Source: Cepaea nemoralis
Lineage: Eukaryota; Mollusca; Gastropoda; Stylommatophora; Helicidae
Assembly (NCBI GenBank): GCA_014155875.1
Contig: JACEFZ010013212.1
Location: forward strand, 62,001-126,000
Direction: 5' to 3'
Length of the DNA: 64,000 nucleotides
A program made the position numbers and the translations under genes. The notes beneath the pieces were generated by a model. That model saw only the letters and a list, made by a program, of their open reading frames with translations, did no database searches and was not told the origin of the DNA. Of the stretch, positions 13,201-26,100 are shown in pieces; position 1 is the stretch's first letter, and each line of letters starts with the position of its first letter.

Positions 13201-16200
13201 CAATGTGTTTGCAATGAAGCCACCTAGAGAACGGATGTCAATGTAAAACAAGTCAAGCATACAATTGAAGGTCAGCAAGGCCGGATGGATAAGAACAATT
13301 GTTCTTAAACATGCACTGTGCTGATGCCATGGTAGGTTCAACCCCTATACCGTCAGTTGGACTAAAATGTTGACTTCTCATCCTTGACTTGGGGACGTAA
13401 ATTACAAATACCTCTGAAGATGGAGCAGGTTCGCCTGATGGCGAGGGACACTGGTAATAGTGAAAACTGATCTCCACACAAAAATCAGTCCAGTGCACTA
13501 AAAGTTGATACATGTGAATGAACTATGCTGAAGCTCAAAGAAAGTGTCCAAAACAACGCCTACAATTACCTCTCACTGAGTCGACCTCCTGGGATCTGGA
13601 ACACAAGGTAACCCCAGAAGAAAGCCCCCAAAATAAAGCCCTCCAGTTCCTTGCTCCAGTCAAACTCCAACTTCTGCAAAGATGTATTTAAGCAAAGTCA
13701 ACATAAGCCCACAGCAAACACTGCCATAGAGGTGAAATGTTGTCTAGGAGTCCATGCTGTACAGTGCTGGCTGCCATATCCGCCCTCACATCTTCTTGTT
13801 ATCCATGCTGTACAGTGCTGGCTACCATATCCGCCCTCACATCTTCTTGTTATCCATGCTGTATAGTGCTGGCTACCATATCCGCCCTCACATCTTCTTG
13901 TTATCCATGCTGTATAGTGCTGGCTACCATGTCCGCCCTCACATCTTCTTGTTATCCATGCTGTATAGTGCTGGCTACCATGTCCGCCCTCACATCTTCT
14001 TGTTATCCATGCTGTACAGTGCTGGCTACCATGTCCGCCCTCACATCTTCTTGTTATCCATGCTGTATAGTGCTGGCTACCATGTCCGCCCTCACATCTT
14101 CTTGTTATCCATGCTGTATAGTGCTGGCTACCATGTCCGCCCTCACATCTTCTTGTTATCCATGCTGTACAGTGCTGGCTACCATGTCCGCCCTCACATC
14201 TTCTTGTTATCCATGCTGTATAGTGCTGGCTACCATGTCCGCCCTCACATCTTCTTGTTATCCATGCTGTATAGTGCTGGCTACCATGTCCGCCCTCACA
14301 TCTTCTTGTTATCCATGCTGTATAGTGCTGGCTACCATGTCCGCCCTCACATCTTCTTGTTATCCATGCTGTATAGTGCTGGCTACCATGTCCGCCCTCA
14401 CATCTTCTTGTTATCCATGCTGTATAGTGCTGGCTACCATGTCCGCCCTCACATCTTCTTGTTATCCATGCTGTATAGTGCTGGCTACCATGTCCGCCCT
14501 CACATCTTCTTGTTATCCATGCTGTACAGTGCTGGCTACCATGTCCGCCCTCACATCTTCTTGTTATCCATGCTGTATAGTGCTGGCTACCATGTCCGCC
14601 CTCACATCTTCTTGTTATCCATGCTGTACAGTGCTGGCTACCATGTCCGCCCTCACATCTTCTTGTTATCCATGCTGTATAGTGCTGGCTACCATGTCCG
14701 CCCTCACATCTTCTTGTTATCCATGCTGTATAGTGCTGGCTACCATGTCCGCCCTCACATCTTCTTGTTATCCATGCTGTATAGTGCTGGCTACCATATC
14801 CGCCCTCACATCTTCTTGTTATCCATGCTGGATAGTGCTGGCTACCATGTCCGCCCTCACATCTTCTTGTTATCCATGCTGTATAGTGCTGGCTACCATA
14901 TCCGCCCTCACATCTTCTTGTTATCCATGCTGTATAGTGCTGGCTACCATGTCCGCCCTCACATCTTCTTGTTATCCATGCTGTATAGTGCTGGCTACCA
15001 TGTCCGCCCTCACATCTTCTTGTTATCCATGCTGTATAGTGCTGGCTACCATGTCCGCCCTCACATCTTCTTGTTATCCATGCTGTACAGTGCTGGCTAC
15101 CATGTCCGCCCTCACATCTTCTTGTTATCCATGCTGTATAGTGCTGGCTACCATGTCCGCCCTCACATCTTCTTGTTATCCATGGTGGATAACATTCTTT
15201 GCCATGTTTGTTTATGCATCTTCTTCTCACAGTCCCTTTTACACTGTGTTGATGGTCATTATGTCTGTCCATGCACTTATTTCTTATAGTCCATTTAGTA
15301 TGGCAATGGTCATTGTCTTTGTCCACACATATTTTATCTTTTTCTTATATATATATATACATGCAGACACAAACATGCACGCATGGATGGATGCATGCAT
15401 GCGCGCGCACGCACACACACACACACACAGTGAGTGAGTGTCCATGAGAGAGAGTGAATGAATGAGTGAGTGAGTGAGTGAGTGAGTGAAAGTGTGTGTA
15501 TATGAGAGAAAGAGAAAGGGGGAAGGAAGAGAGAAAGGGGAGGGAAGAAAGAAAGGGGGAGAGGGGAAGGGGGAGAGGGGAAGCGGGAGAGAGAGAAAGA
15601 GGGTGGGGGGGGGGGGGAAATATTCTACAAGTCACATCCCTATAGAAGATCACAGAACAGCAACATATAAATCTGTATTACCCACATATACAATACCATC
15701 AACACATAAGATAATGTCATAAAATAATCTCTCAATATTTTAAACAATTTCTTCAGCATATAAAACAACTTAATAAATTATCTTACCACCATATAAAATT
15801 ACCTTAACGCTATAAAGGAAATTACCAGCATAAATACATTGATGATCAATGAATGAAACAGAAAGATCAACGTATTTAAAAAATACAGTCAACAAAACAA
15901 TAAAACTGTATCATTAAAACAAAGAACAGTACTGAAAAAATACACAACATCAGCAACATAAAAAGAGCTTTATAAAAGGCATAAAATCGCATTACAATCT
16001 AGTTGTTGCTGCTGTTTTAGAACCCTCGGTTCAAGTAACTGGCTCTTGTACATCTATAAAAAATACAGTCAACGTATAAAACAATAAAACAGTATCATTA
16101 AAATATAGAACAGTACTGAAAACAATATAAAACAACATCAATGTAAAAAGAGCTTTATAAAAGGCATAAAACCACGACACAAACTAGTTGTTGCTGCTGT

Positions 16201-16876
16201 TGTAGAACCCTCGGTTCAAGTTACTGGCTCTTATACATCTTGTAGAACTAATCATGACTTGATTCCATCGCCGCAAGCAAGTAACATACTCATGAGATCT
16301 CTAATCTATGGTGTGCAACACTTGGGTTCTGACTGTCTACTATCATTATAGAGATTTTGTGGGACTTTCTTGCAACCTCATACAAGATAAGACACCTTAA
16401 CACCTCAGGGTAGAAAAGGAGAGACTGAACAAGACCATCAAATGTCTTTAAACCAATCATGGAGGAGGAATGACCACATGACTAAAAGTTGTTCACAAAC
16501 TGCAGGCTGTGAAGCTGGTTCTCACCTTTGCAGTGACACTCAGTACAGGACACTTGTCATCAACCTGTGGCTGGACCAGGGAGAAATTCTGCACACCGCT
16601 GCTGGTCTCGTTTGACACCAGGTAATCGGTCACATCACTGTGGATGGAAGGGAGGCAATAAGGAAATTAATCAAACAAAGATTAGGGTAATCTCCCTTTA
16701 TCATCAATACTTTCCAATGCCATCTCTGCTCTTGAAGAGTGTGTGTGTGTGTGGTGTGCGCGCGCACGTGCATGCATGTGAAAGAGATAGATAGAGTGAG
16801 GGGGAGAGAGAGAGAGATAGAGTGAGGGGGAGAGAGAGAGAGAGAGAGTGAGTGAGTGAGTTAGAGTGAGTTAGTT

Positions 16877-16960
<84 letters not shown>

Positions 16961-19900
16961 GAGGCCTCCAATATTCTCTCCATCCTCATTTAGTGTACTC
17001 AGAGAGGCATTTACTAGTTCACATCTTGATCTGCCCTCCCAAATCTTCTTGCACATCTGTTATCCTTCCCTCCAGAACATCTTTAACAAGGAGTTGTGTT
17101 TCTTTATAAGCTAAATTTCTGTTTAAATGACTTGTTCTGATCTCATTAGTAATGATTTCAGCAGTCCCAATTTTTCTAATGTTACTTGTTTGTTTTCTAC
17201 TCTCTCCGTAAAGTGTATCCTATAGTAGTAGCATCATGGGGTGACCCTTTACCATGAAGTTGGAACTGTGACTAACGACCCACATATGGCGAGTTTCTTG
17301 GCAAGGAAAGAATTAAAGAGGTGACATGTAGAATAATATTTCAAGCCACAGCAGCATTCAACAAGATGAAGACCATTTCATACAACAAATCTGTGTCAAT
17401 GAAGGTGGGAAGAGAGTTCTTTCAGTTGTACAGAGACAATCCTAATCTACGGAAGTGAATCAAGGACAAACAGCAGGTGAGGGAGACATTACTGAGAGGT
17501 TGCTCAGTCGTGGGTACATGAAAGAGTGCTGAGAACACCATGGGTACATAAAACAGGGCAATGAAGACATGTTAAAAGAACAACTCACATTGGATGCAGA
17601 CATATTACATTTGTATAACAAGTCATGGAAAGTGAAACAATGCAATAGTTTGTCATAATAGGAAAGCTGGAGTCAGTTAACAGCAGAGCTGCGATATTTG
17701 CATCTCTCGCCAAAAAAATCTGACTTCCTTGGGCGTTTGTTGACTGGTTTAGCCTTCCCGGGTGTCAAGGGAACATGATGGACAGTTTGGCAAGGCAGGC
17801 GACATGGAAGGACATGTGGTAGAGATGTAATGAAAGTATGCCTGACAAAATGTTGTAGACAAACATGCAGACAGCATGGAAACTATACATATACATAAGT
17901 GTACAATATTCAAACATGTACAATGTATGTACACATGCACACTTATATATAATTATGTATCATGTCAGAGATCAGCATGGCTGATTGGATAAGAGCACTC
18001 TGTCTTAAACTTCCAGTGTGCTGATGCCAAGATAGGGGTTTAACTACTACAGCGATCAGTTGGACTTAAAATGTTGACTTCTCTCGCCCTTGACTTGGGG
18101 ACATAAATTACAAGTACCTCAGAAGTTGCAGTGGGTTCATCTGAGGGACACTGGTAATAGGGAAAGAAATCCACACGCAATATCAGTTGAGTGCACTTCC
18201 TAGCAGTAGCATATGTATGGACTACCCTTGAGTTCAAAGCAAGCAAATTCCCCCAACAAAAATGTGTCTTGCCCAATGACATGGGCTTTCAGGTGTATCC
18301 ACAGACCTTGCCTCATAGTGTTGTAGATCAATCCTTGTGATGATCTCCCTCCATGCCATCGTCTTAGACCATCCAATAATTCTCTCAGTATGCTCTCCTA
18401 CCCCTGATCTTTCAAGTCACGAAGTTCTCCAATTCCTCCTCTTCTTGTGGGAGCATGATGGTGTAGTGGCTAGATGCTCATCTGCTGGCCGTGTGGTCAT
18501 GGGTTTGAACTAGCATCAAGGCAGAGTTGGACAGTTGTCCTGGGCTCCCAGTCCCACCTAACCTGACACTGGTACCATAAAATGCCTTGGAAGGTCAAGG
18601 TGAGTGATATGATACTAACCATATCACGCCAGAAGTGCCAGCTGGTTTTTAAGTATGGGACTAGCACCACTGTATGTATCACTACGTGTTCAAGGGTCCT
18701 TTATTTTACTTACAATAAACCAAAGGAGTACCTCTGAAGTCACATGATGGCGAGGGACACTGTTAATAGGGAAAGCTAATCCACAAGCAAAATTCAGTCT
18801 ATCGCCACTAGAAGTTGTGTCTATGGACTACGCTTGAGGTCAAAGCGAGTGAGCACCCAAAAAAAAGAAGCAAAACCAAAGGAGCTGTCGTAGCGCAGTG
18901 GCTGGCAATCTTGCCTGCAACCCAGTGGTCATGTGTTCGAATCCCCTTTATGATGGAGATTTTATTTTCCAACTGACCTGGAATCTGGTTGGTCCAACTT
19001 AAATGGGTATCAGGAAATGTCCCGAGACATAAAGGCAAGTCAGTGTGGCACTGACCCATTGAATGTCAAATGGTCTTAGAAATATGGGGACGCACCATAT
19101 ATCTACTACACTTCATGACAAGAATAGAAGGCTTGTTCTTGACTGACTTGTTTTACAATAAAACAAACAAAAGTTACTCCCTGGACCATACAGGAACTGC
19201 CAAGGGAAGCACATACTGGTGACAATATTTACTTACCTGGCGTTAAAAGTACCGGAAGTGACGACAGGTGTGTGAGAGACCATGGACACGATGGCAATAC
19301 TCAGGTTTACTCTCTGAGCATACAAGCTGACGAAACCAAGGAAGCAGAGAATGGCCAGGCGGAATCTGTGAGATGTCCACCACGGAACTGGAAGTGGTGG
19401 AAACAGACAGAAGAACATAATTATTCATGAATATTGTCACAAAGTGAATGATGACAGAGTGACAGATAAAGTGGCTATGGTTGTGTCTAGGGTATGTCCT
19501 TGTAAATGTGATGTTAAACAACTGATTAACCAAGATGTATCATAACCAAACACCAGTCAGTGAACAAGCGTTAATTTGCGCACGTAATATTCCTTTAATT
19601 CTGAATTAAAACAGACACATGTAACATCTAAATCCAGGAACAATAATTCTCTAAGAATATATCTCCATCCCAATGGAACACTTCGAATAACACTGCCTCT
19701 CACGGCCTACAAAATATTGTCCCACACGACAGGTATACTAGCCTCTCTCTAGGCCCGACTCAAAGTAACCCACTCTGGGTCTCGAATTCCACTCACTATC
19801 CCTGGAACCCACAGTGCGGAGTTATCTTCCGAACTCCGTCACAATTCTTCACTTTCTCAGACCACGACCTTCTCCTGGTCCGGTCTAAACTCAACTCCCC

Positions 19901-22900
19901 TCAGCTCGGAGTCCAAACATCAACTGACCCCCGTCAATCTTTGTCCCTCTCTTTTAAACAGTTCTATCCCCCACAATGCTTCACACACAACACACAACCT
20001 CACTGCTCCAACTGTCTGCCTCCCATTATTTTAGCCAGCTGACTTCTTCTCAGCTCCCCCTTTCAATTACTGTCTTCTCATTTACGCCCTCTGGGGGACT
20101 TACTATCCGCCCTATTTTATCTCGTGAACTGTTTATATTGTACGGCCACTCACCTTAATGCCAATGACCACAGGCATGTGACACTACCCCACCCTCAAAA
20201 GAAAACATCGTTTTCAAATGTTGGGAGACTAATACTTATCAAATATGTGACCCAGACACATTGCCTGGGTAGCCCTAAGTATGGCTGCACCTTACTCTAG
20301 CTACCACACTACATAATACATCAAATGCTCATAGTACACTCCCATATTCCCACACATCAATACATCCAACTTTCTATCTTGTGTACCAATGCATGAACTA
20401 ATACATCACATAATAATAATACATCATAGGAAACATCATATATGTGTATCTGCAGGTCTATTAACATCCTCCAAAAAGATACAAGCTATTTGTGTCCCGA
20501 CCCTGTATCAGGTGGTTCTTTTCTTGCCTCAAACCTCCATCTATTTCTGTCGATGCTGTGTCTACCCTTCATATACCCATGCCTCATGTTTCCTATATCT
20601 TTAAAACATCTGTTTGCTAATCCTGGTTCCGTGATGTCGTTAACACTCTTTGGAACTGCCTTAACTTTGCAATCTACACATTGTACCGTTACACTGGAGT
20701 CTCTGTTTAGTCTGACCTCTTTATTGAATCCTGGCCAATATACCTGGCATCCTGCTCTATGCTGCTTCCGCCTTACTCCTATGTGCCCTGCACCTGCCCT
20801 ATCCTGAGCTATTCTAGTATATCGGTCTCTATGTGTTAACGGTAATACTACTTGCCCACATGCAGTTCCGCCATCTGAAAACCTGCGAGTGAGAACATTA
20901 TTCTTCCTTCCAAAGCACCATCTACCCTTCTTTGATTGTCTATGTCTCACTTTACTACATTCTTGGAAACATTTGTCGAGAGTAGTCTCTTGTCTCTGGG
21001 ATTCCCTACAGCTATATTTGAGATCGATTCTCACCTGCTCAGCTGTCCTATCGTTGTCCTCTGTGTCTACTTCAAGTGCCTCTTTTTCTTCAGCTATACT
21101 CTCTAATTTAGGTTTTCTTTTGGTAACTACCTCGTTACTATTTCCACTATGTTTTTGGTCCCAATAAACGACTTCCTCTTCTGTACACTCTTTAACTCCT
21201 ATAACATTTCCTATGATGAGATCTGCCACTGGTGAGTCTAAAACACATGCTGTCACTCTTCCTGTTATGTATGGTGTTTTTACTGTTATCACGGCTATTG
21301 GGTAGAATTCTACTGTCCCATTAAATGTTATGGATCTAATCTTTTTCTCTGTATAATCCGAGAAATGCACTAAACTCTTTCTCACCCCAATGGACGTACA
21401 TCTGGAATCCCTAATTGTTAACGCTGGCCTATCATTAACAAACCCATGATGCATCTTCAGACTTCCTCCTTCATGGACTGCTGATCCTGCTTTCACTGTA
21501 TGACCACATATTAAGACTGGCTGACCGTCTTTTTCAAAAAGAGGTTTGCACCCACTACAATCTTCATTGTTCAGCGTCTCAATTACTTGCGCTGCATTTG
21601 AGTGCTCTGTTTCTCTCATCCTACATTGATGACTGACATGCCCCTTCCTTCCACATTTGAAACAAGTGATCTCCCTTTTACTGTTGTTCGTTGGTCCATC
21701 TGATGGTTGTGCATCACAATCTGCCATTTTGTGTCTCCAGCTCCCACAATTCCAGCATCCGGCATAACTATTTGGCCGTCTCTGAAAATTCCCCCTTTTG
21801 TATGGGTACCGTCCTGCTCTGCCAAAATAGTTGCCACGGGAACCATTGTCTTTAGGTTCTTGTTCCTCATATCTTTGTGTTAAATCTACACTTTTTGATC
21901 TTGGTCTAATAACTGGATTCTGGTCCTGTTTCGTATACGCTGCACAGACTATTTCCTCACTCATAAGTCTACCAATAGAACTGTTTGGATGTGCAGTCAT
22001 GTAATTTTGCCCTAACTGTGACATTGTGTCTATGTCCTTTGGCTTACGTTCCTCAAAGAAAGCCACTAAATTAGTATTGCACGATGATAACACCTTGTCT
22101 CTCAGCATTAAATCCACTAATTTATTAAAATCTTTTCCTACCTCTGCCAGCTCCATCCACTTATTAAATGTATTCTTTACTGTGTTAACAAAGTCTGTGA
22201 AATCTTGATTTGTCTCTGGCACTAACTGTCTAAACTTTGTTCTATATCCATGTTCAGTTAGTTGGAACTTTGTCAGCAAACGTTGACGTAAGATAGTGTA
22301 GTTGTTTCTTCTACAGGTAAATTGAACATGGTGTCTAGTGCCTTACCCGTAAGAAACTTGCCAAGTCGCATCGCATACTCGTTTTCTGGGATGCCTAAAG
22401 TTTTCGCACTTGCTTGAAATCTATCCAAATAAGATTCAAGGTTGTCTCGGTCCGTAAAATATGGCAGTTTTATTCGCTGTGACGACTGCGAAGGCCTTCT
22501 GCTTTCCTCACTTTGACCCTTCGAAGATAGTTCTAATTTTTTTAACTCGATTTCAGTTTGCATCTGACACTTGATCTTCTCTTTCTCAATTTCCATTTCA
22601 GCTAACTTTACTTCCTGTAGACGTTTGTTTTCCATTTCAGCTAGTTTTACTTGTGTCTCTTTCTCTTCCTGTAAGCGTTTTGCCTCACGTTCATTATGCC
22701 TCTCCTCTCTTTCCCAGTGCTGAACTTCTTTAAATTTTGCTTCTGCAAACTCCTGTAACTCTTTACCTTTCAGGCCTATTCGTTCACCTGCTTCAATATA
22801 TTCCATTAAAGTAGGCATCTTGTACTTGTGGACACGTTGCTGTCTGTCAGCCAACTATAAATGTGAAGACTCTGCTGTTAGTCTTTGTGTCACTTCCCTA

Positions 22901-23010
22901 AGTACACCAGCACTCCCTGTGTACGTAAATTCGTAGTGCTAAAATATCACTCTGTACTCACCCAGTCACTCTATAAGCACTAGGTAGTGAAGGTGTATTT
23001 ATCTATACTC

Positions 23011-23106
<96 letters not shown>

Positions 23107-26100
23107 GCTGTATAAAAATTCCTGGAAATAGTGTTAAACATACATATACATACACAAATGAATGATATACACTAAGTGCTAAGATCACGCGCTTTAAATC
23201 CGTTTTGCAAGTCTTTTCTGGTGAAGAAATGCGCTCATGTTTGCGAAGACGGCACCTGAATGACTGTTGTGGATTGTTTCTCGATGATGACACACATACA
23301 AAGACGTTAAACGTAAATCCTAGTTTCAGTAGAAAAACAACGTGTTTATCTCGTTCTACTCTGGACAATTTTTCAGTAAAATTCCATTGTCCACGGCCTT
23401 GAACCCGCCGGTCATCTCTGTTTCTCTTTATCACAATAATCCATGCAGAAACTTTTACTTTTCTGTGGAGCAACGATTGTCACCTTTGTGTGTTCCCCAC
23501 ACTTTACTCCTATAACTCCCCTCCTCCTGGCGAGTTTTTAACCATGAATTACCCTCGTAACTCCCCTGGCGCCCCTTTCCGTCTTATTATCTGTGCCGAA
23601 CTCTGACGACGCCGTACACACACGCCCTCGCAGTCCGCAAGTTCACCTGACCTTCACCTTTGGCGCCTGTCTATTTGTCGTGAACAACCTGTCCTAAACA
23701 GCGCCGACTTTTTGTCCGCTGTCCTCCAGACAACTCTCTCAGCAGCGCAAAACCATGTCTGTGTACTGTGAGTAAACCCCGCTGTCCCCTCTCCCTCTCA
23801 GGGTGGGCAATGGTTTTACCTGTGGTGGCTTTGTTTTGAATTAGCTGTGGTTTGTAATCCTGTCTTCGCCTACTGGCTTTTACTGGATTGAACTTGGAAA
23901 ACCATGTTGTTGCGCTTAATGAACTGATTCGTACTGATGTAAATCCATATACCGAAGTCCAAGATCCCGGATGAGCCCCCACTTCATTCGTCTGTCACAA
24001 AGTGAATGATGACAGAGTGACAGATAGAGTGGCTATGGTTGTGTCTAGGGTATGTCATTGTAAATGTGATGTTAAACAACCGATTAACCAAGATGTATCA
24101 TAACCAAACACCAGTCAGTGAACAAGCGTTAATTTGCGCACGTAATATTCCTTTAATTCTGAATTAACACAGACACATGTAACATCTAAATCCAGGAACA
24201 ATAATTCTCTAAGAATATATCTCCATCCCAATGGAACACTTCAAATAACACTGCCTCTCACGACCTACAAAATATCGTCCCACACGACAGGTATACGAGC
24301 CTCTCTCTAGGCCCGACTCAAAGTAACCCACTCTGGGTCTCGAATTCCACTCACTATCCCTGGAACCCACAGTGCGGAGTTATCTTCCGAACTCCGTCAC
24401 AATTCTTCACTTTCTCAGACCACGACCTTCTCCTGGTCCGGTCTAAACTCAACTCCGCTCAGCTCGGAGTCCAAACATCAACTGCCCCCCGTCAATCTTT
24501 GTCCCTCTCTTTTTAAACCGTTCTCTCCCCCACTATGCTTCACACCCAACACACAACTTCCCTGCTCCAATTGTCTGCCGCCCCATTATTTTAGCCAGCT
24601 GACTTCTTCTCAGCTCCCCCTTTCAATTACTGTCTTCTCATTTTCGCCCTCTGGGGGACTTACTATCCGCCCTATTTTATCTCGTGAACTGTTTATCTTG
24701 TACGGCCACTCACCTTAATGCCAATGACCACAGGCATGTGACAAATATAATGATGATATTGATGATCATGACAAAGGCAAAGATTATATCTTAAAATTAT
24801 AGCTAAAAATAAGACACACAATTTTTAAGATGATTATCATCATGATAGCCATGATGGTTGGTTAATGGTTGGTTGCTGGGCTGTCTGGCTGGCTGACTGT
24901 GAAGCTGGCTGGTTGGGTTGGTTGTTTGTGAATCTTCTGGAAGATTAAGTTTTAACTCTTAAGTCAGGAGGTTGGCATGGCTGAATGGATAAGAACACTT
25001 AAAGTTCCAGTGTGCTGATGTTGAGGTAGCAGGTTGAACTAAAATGTGACTTCTCATCCTTGACTCTGGGATGTGAATTACAAGTACCTCAGAAGTCAGC
25101 GTGGGCTCACCTGATGGCGAGGGACGCTGGTAATAGGAAAAGCTAATCCACACGCAAAAAAATAAGTCCAGTACACTAGAAGCAGTAGCACGTGTATGGA
25201 CAACGCTTGAGTTCAAAGTGAACGCAAAGGAAAACAAAAATCTCTTGAATCAAATACAAAAAACAAGTGCTGATGGTGTCACACTAACATCTAATCTGCT
25301 GTGAACAAAGACAAGTGTTGATGATGTCTGCACTCACATCTTATATTCTTTTGGGCAAAGGCATTTTGGTGATGCAGGTTTTCTCACTGTGAAATTTTGC
25401 CACAGCACACACAGCCTGCTGTTTACTATTTTTAACTGCCAAGATATTTTTAACATGCATTTTGTACATATGAGGTCCCCTATTAGTTTCTATACGTCTT
25501 AAAAGGCATATAATAAACTACAGATTCATGTGATAGATGAAATAGTAATGGTGACAGGCGAAAGAGTATCACTGATAGATGACAGAGTAACAGTGATAGG
25601 TGAAATAGTAAATGAAACAGACAGATGCCAGAGTAAAAGAGATAGATGTAATAGAAAAAGAGATGGATGTAATAGAAAAAGAGATGGATGTAATAGAAAA
25701 AGAGATGGATGTAATAGAAAAAGAGATGGATGTAATAGAAAAAGAGATGGATGTAATAGAAAAAGAGATGGATGTAATAGAAAAAGAGATGGATGTAATA
25801 GAAAAAGAGATGGATGTAATAGAAAAAGAGATGGATGTAATAGAAAAAGAGATGGATGTAATAGAAAAAGAGATGGATGTAATAGAAAAAGAGATGTCAA
25901 AGTAAAGCAGACAGCTGCCAAAGTAAGTGAGATAGATGTCAGAGTAAATGAGATAGATAAAAAGTCAGAGTAAATGAGACAGATCCAACAGTAAAAGAAA
26001 TAGATACCGAAGTAGAAGAGATAGATGCCAGAGTAAATGAGACAGATGCCATAGTAAAGGTGATAGGTAAAAGAATAAAAGTGATAGATGAAAGAATAAA

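Larger units (their letters stand above)
19435..24743 (-). mobile_element. Non-autonomous Ty3/Gypsy-type LTR retrotransposon lacking RT
   Basis: 5.3-kb element in the same orientation as the SLC17 gene, in the intron upstream of the TM1 exon. It has two ~750-bp LTRs and 5-bp target duplications AATAT (19430-19434 and 24744-24748). A primer site TGGGGGCTCATCCGGGAT (23981-23964) resembles the tRNA-Pro sites of mammalian gammaretroviruses and sits 11 bases from the LTR. The 3.8-kb interior codes gag, a protease remnant and the integrase HHCC finger, then stops at the 3' LTR. No reverse transcriptase, RNase H or integrase core is visible. LTR divergence of a few percent suggests a moderately recent insertion. 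Confidence 0.9.

Noticed and set aside
13698..15437. Three long overlapping frames (511-566 residues) in the 51-bp array
   Set aside because: Open in several frames and both strands at once, entirely repeat-derived and located within an intron.
18881..18953. Functional tRNA gene
   Set aside because: A and B boxes are present, but no cloverleaf with paired acceptor stem can be drawn and the sequence recurs as a dispersed SINE.
23671..23982. 103-residue minus-strand frame in the LTR element leader
   Set aside because: It starts over the primer-binding site and has no resemblance to gag; probably leader sequence.
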